64,000 nucleotides of DNA, taken from Pseudoxanthomonas indica. GTDB lineage: Bacteria; Pseudomonadota; Gammaproteobacteria; Xanthomonadales; Xanthomonadaceae. The number at the start of each line of letters is the position of its first letter. The first letter of the stretch is position 1. The notes under the pieces are model-generated. The model saw nothing but the letters and a program-made list of their open reading frames with translations. It ran no database searches and was not told the origin of the DNA. Shown here one piece after another: positions 63,368 to 64,000 of the stretch. The position numbers and the translations under genes were made by a program. The stretch is from the NCBI RefSeq assembly GCF_900167565.1, contig NZ_FUZV01000001.1, positions 1,775,001 to 1,839,000 of the forward strand, read 5' to 3'.

Positions 63368-64000
63368 ATGCGCCGCTCCCTGCCCTGCCTGTTGTTGCCC
63401 CTGACCTTGTGCGTGCTCCCCGCCGCCTGGGCCCAGTCACCTGCGCCGTTGACGATTGAGCAGGTCATGGCGGATCCGGACTGGATTGGTCCGCCGGTCG
63501 AGCGGGCATGGTGGGCATGGGACGGCCGGCAGGTCCAGTACGAAACCCGGCGTGCGGGCGGGGTCATTCGCGATACCTACCTGCAGGGCGTGGATGGCAG
63601 CGCCGCCTTGCGCGTGGAAGATGCGCAGCGCGGCCAGCTGGATGCGGCCAATCCGCAATACGACCGCCAGCGCCAGCGCATGGTGTTCGTGCGCAACGGC
63701 GATGTGTTCCTGCGAGATCTACGCTCGGGCGCGCTGACCCAGCTGACCCGCAGCAACGACACCGAAACGCGCGCGCGCTTCGCCGCCGACGGCGGAGTGA
63801 TCTGGCGCAGCGGGGATCAGTGGGTTCGCTGGTCGGCCCAGGCCGGCACCGCGCAGGCGTCGTCGATTCGCGCCGACAAGGATCCGGCCGGCAAGCCCAA
63901 GGCCGACGCCTTGCGCGATCAACAACTGCGCACGCTGGACACGTTGGCGCGGGATCGCGCGCAACGCGAAGCCGCCCAGCAGCAGAGCGAGGCCTGGCGC
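63368..64000 (+). CDS. S9-family prolyl oligopeptidase / dipeptidyl peptidase, N-terminal part (cut by window edge)
   Basis: An open frame of 211 codons without stop runs off the right edge. A signal peptide (LLLPLTLCVLPAAWAQ) is followed by propeller-type repeats with the rhythm RQRMVFVRNGDVFLRDLRSG and AALTQLTRSNDTETRARFAADGG-like segments, as in the beta-propeller of DPP IV/S9 peptidases. The catalytic domain would lie outside the window. The ATG at 63368 fits the signal peptide. Secreted peptidases of this family are common in the group and fit the peptide-using life style seen at 24842-44184. The exact subfamily cannot be decided from this half. Confidence 0.8.
   Translation, partial: MRRSLPCLLLPLTLCVLPAAWAQSPAPLTIEQVMADPDWIGPPVERAWWAWDGRQVQYETRRAGGVIRDTYLQGVDGSAALRVEDAQRGQLDAANPQYDRQRQRMVFVRNGDVFLRDLRSGALTQLTRSNDTETRARFAADGGVIWRSGDQWVRWSAQAGTAQASSIRADKDPAGKPKADALRDQQLRTLDTLARDRAQREAAQQQSEAWR

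Overview
The window reads as chromosomal DNA of a GC-rich gammaproteobacterium of the family Xanthomonadaceae (Xanthomonas, Stenotrophomonas, Pseudoxanthomonas or Lysobacter type). The reasons are gene order and protein style: tyrS next to an M23 peptidase and anmK, crc/xth-pyrE, coaBC-dut-algC, argS-SPOR, glnK/ubiK/comM, rhlB/trxA/rho, several TonB-dependent receptors, secreted peptidases, and short palindromic repeats at convergent junctions. The genus cannot be fixed by eye. No phage, IS element, CRISPR array, tRNA or complete rRNA gene was seen. Coding density is high; the longest gene-free stretch (31488-31785) is a divergent regulatory region. The protein at the right edge is cut by the window.

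Layout. 1-243: a strong rRNA-type promoter pointing out of the window to the left. 244-6817: tyrS, then a cell-wall metabolism group (M23 peptidase, anmK, ampG) with a small ribbon-helix-helix-like gene and an exonuclease III/Crc-like gene. 6935-17509: pyrE, a coiled-coil envelope protein, a membrane-anchored phosphomannomutase with dut and coaBC, radC, argS, a SPOR protein, an esterase lipoprotein and an SDR reductase. 17534-24822: polyamine genes speA/speE, a secreted amidohydrolase, an unknown secreted protein, PII (without amtB), ubiK and comM.

24842-32439 is a peptide-scavenging locus. One leftward operon encodes a TonB-dependent receptor, a periplasmic SxxK serine hydrolase with a membrane tail, a dipeptide epimerase and a POT-family transporter. 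It diverges from an XRE-cupin regulator, and direct repeats overlap the operon promoter. 32505-36522 is the glyoxylate bypass (aceB-aceA) divergent from a LysR regulator across a long dyad. 37053-44184 is the most interesting part: a secreted cyanophycinase-like S51 peptidase and a secreted isoaspartyl aminopeptidase, divergent from an ECF sigma factor, a FecR-like anti-sigma and an STN-domain TonB-dependent receptor. The receptor and the peptidase operon share an identical 11-base promoter element. Together this looks like a surface-signalled system that senses, cleaves and imports cyanophycin-like or beta-aspartyl peptides.

44275-64000: PlsC-like acyltransferase, arfB, DUF2059 protein, ung, a double-receiver protein with one degenerate receiver, ftsX-ftsE, rhlB divergent from trxA-rho (Rho carries a long disordered N-terminus), a CadC-like membrane regulator, DUF2306 and TonB-C-like envelope proteins, a KefB-type antiporter, a giant membrane-anchored ankyrin protein, ycgL, and the start of an S9 peptidase. 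Coordinates of coding regions include the stop codon. Several genes use GTG or TTG starts (tyrS, coaBC, argS, trxA, rho, the 29274-31487 receptor and probably the acyltransferase).
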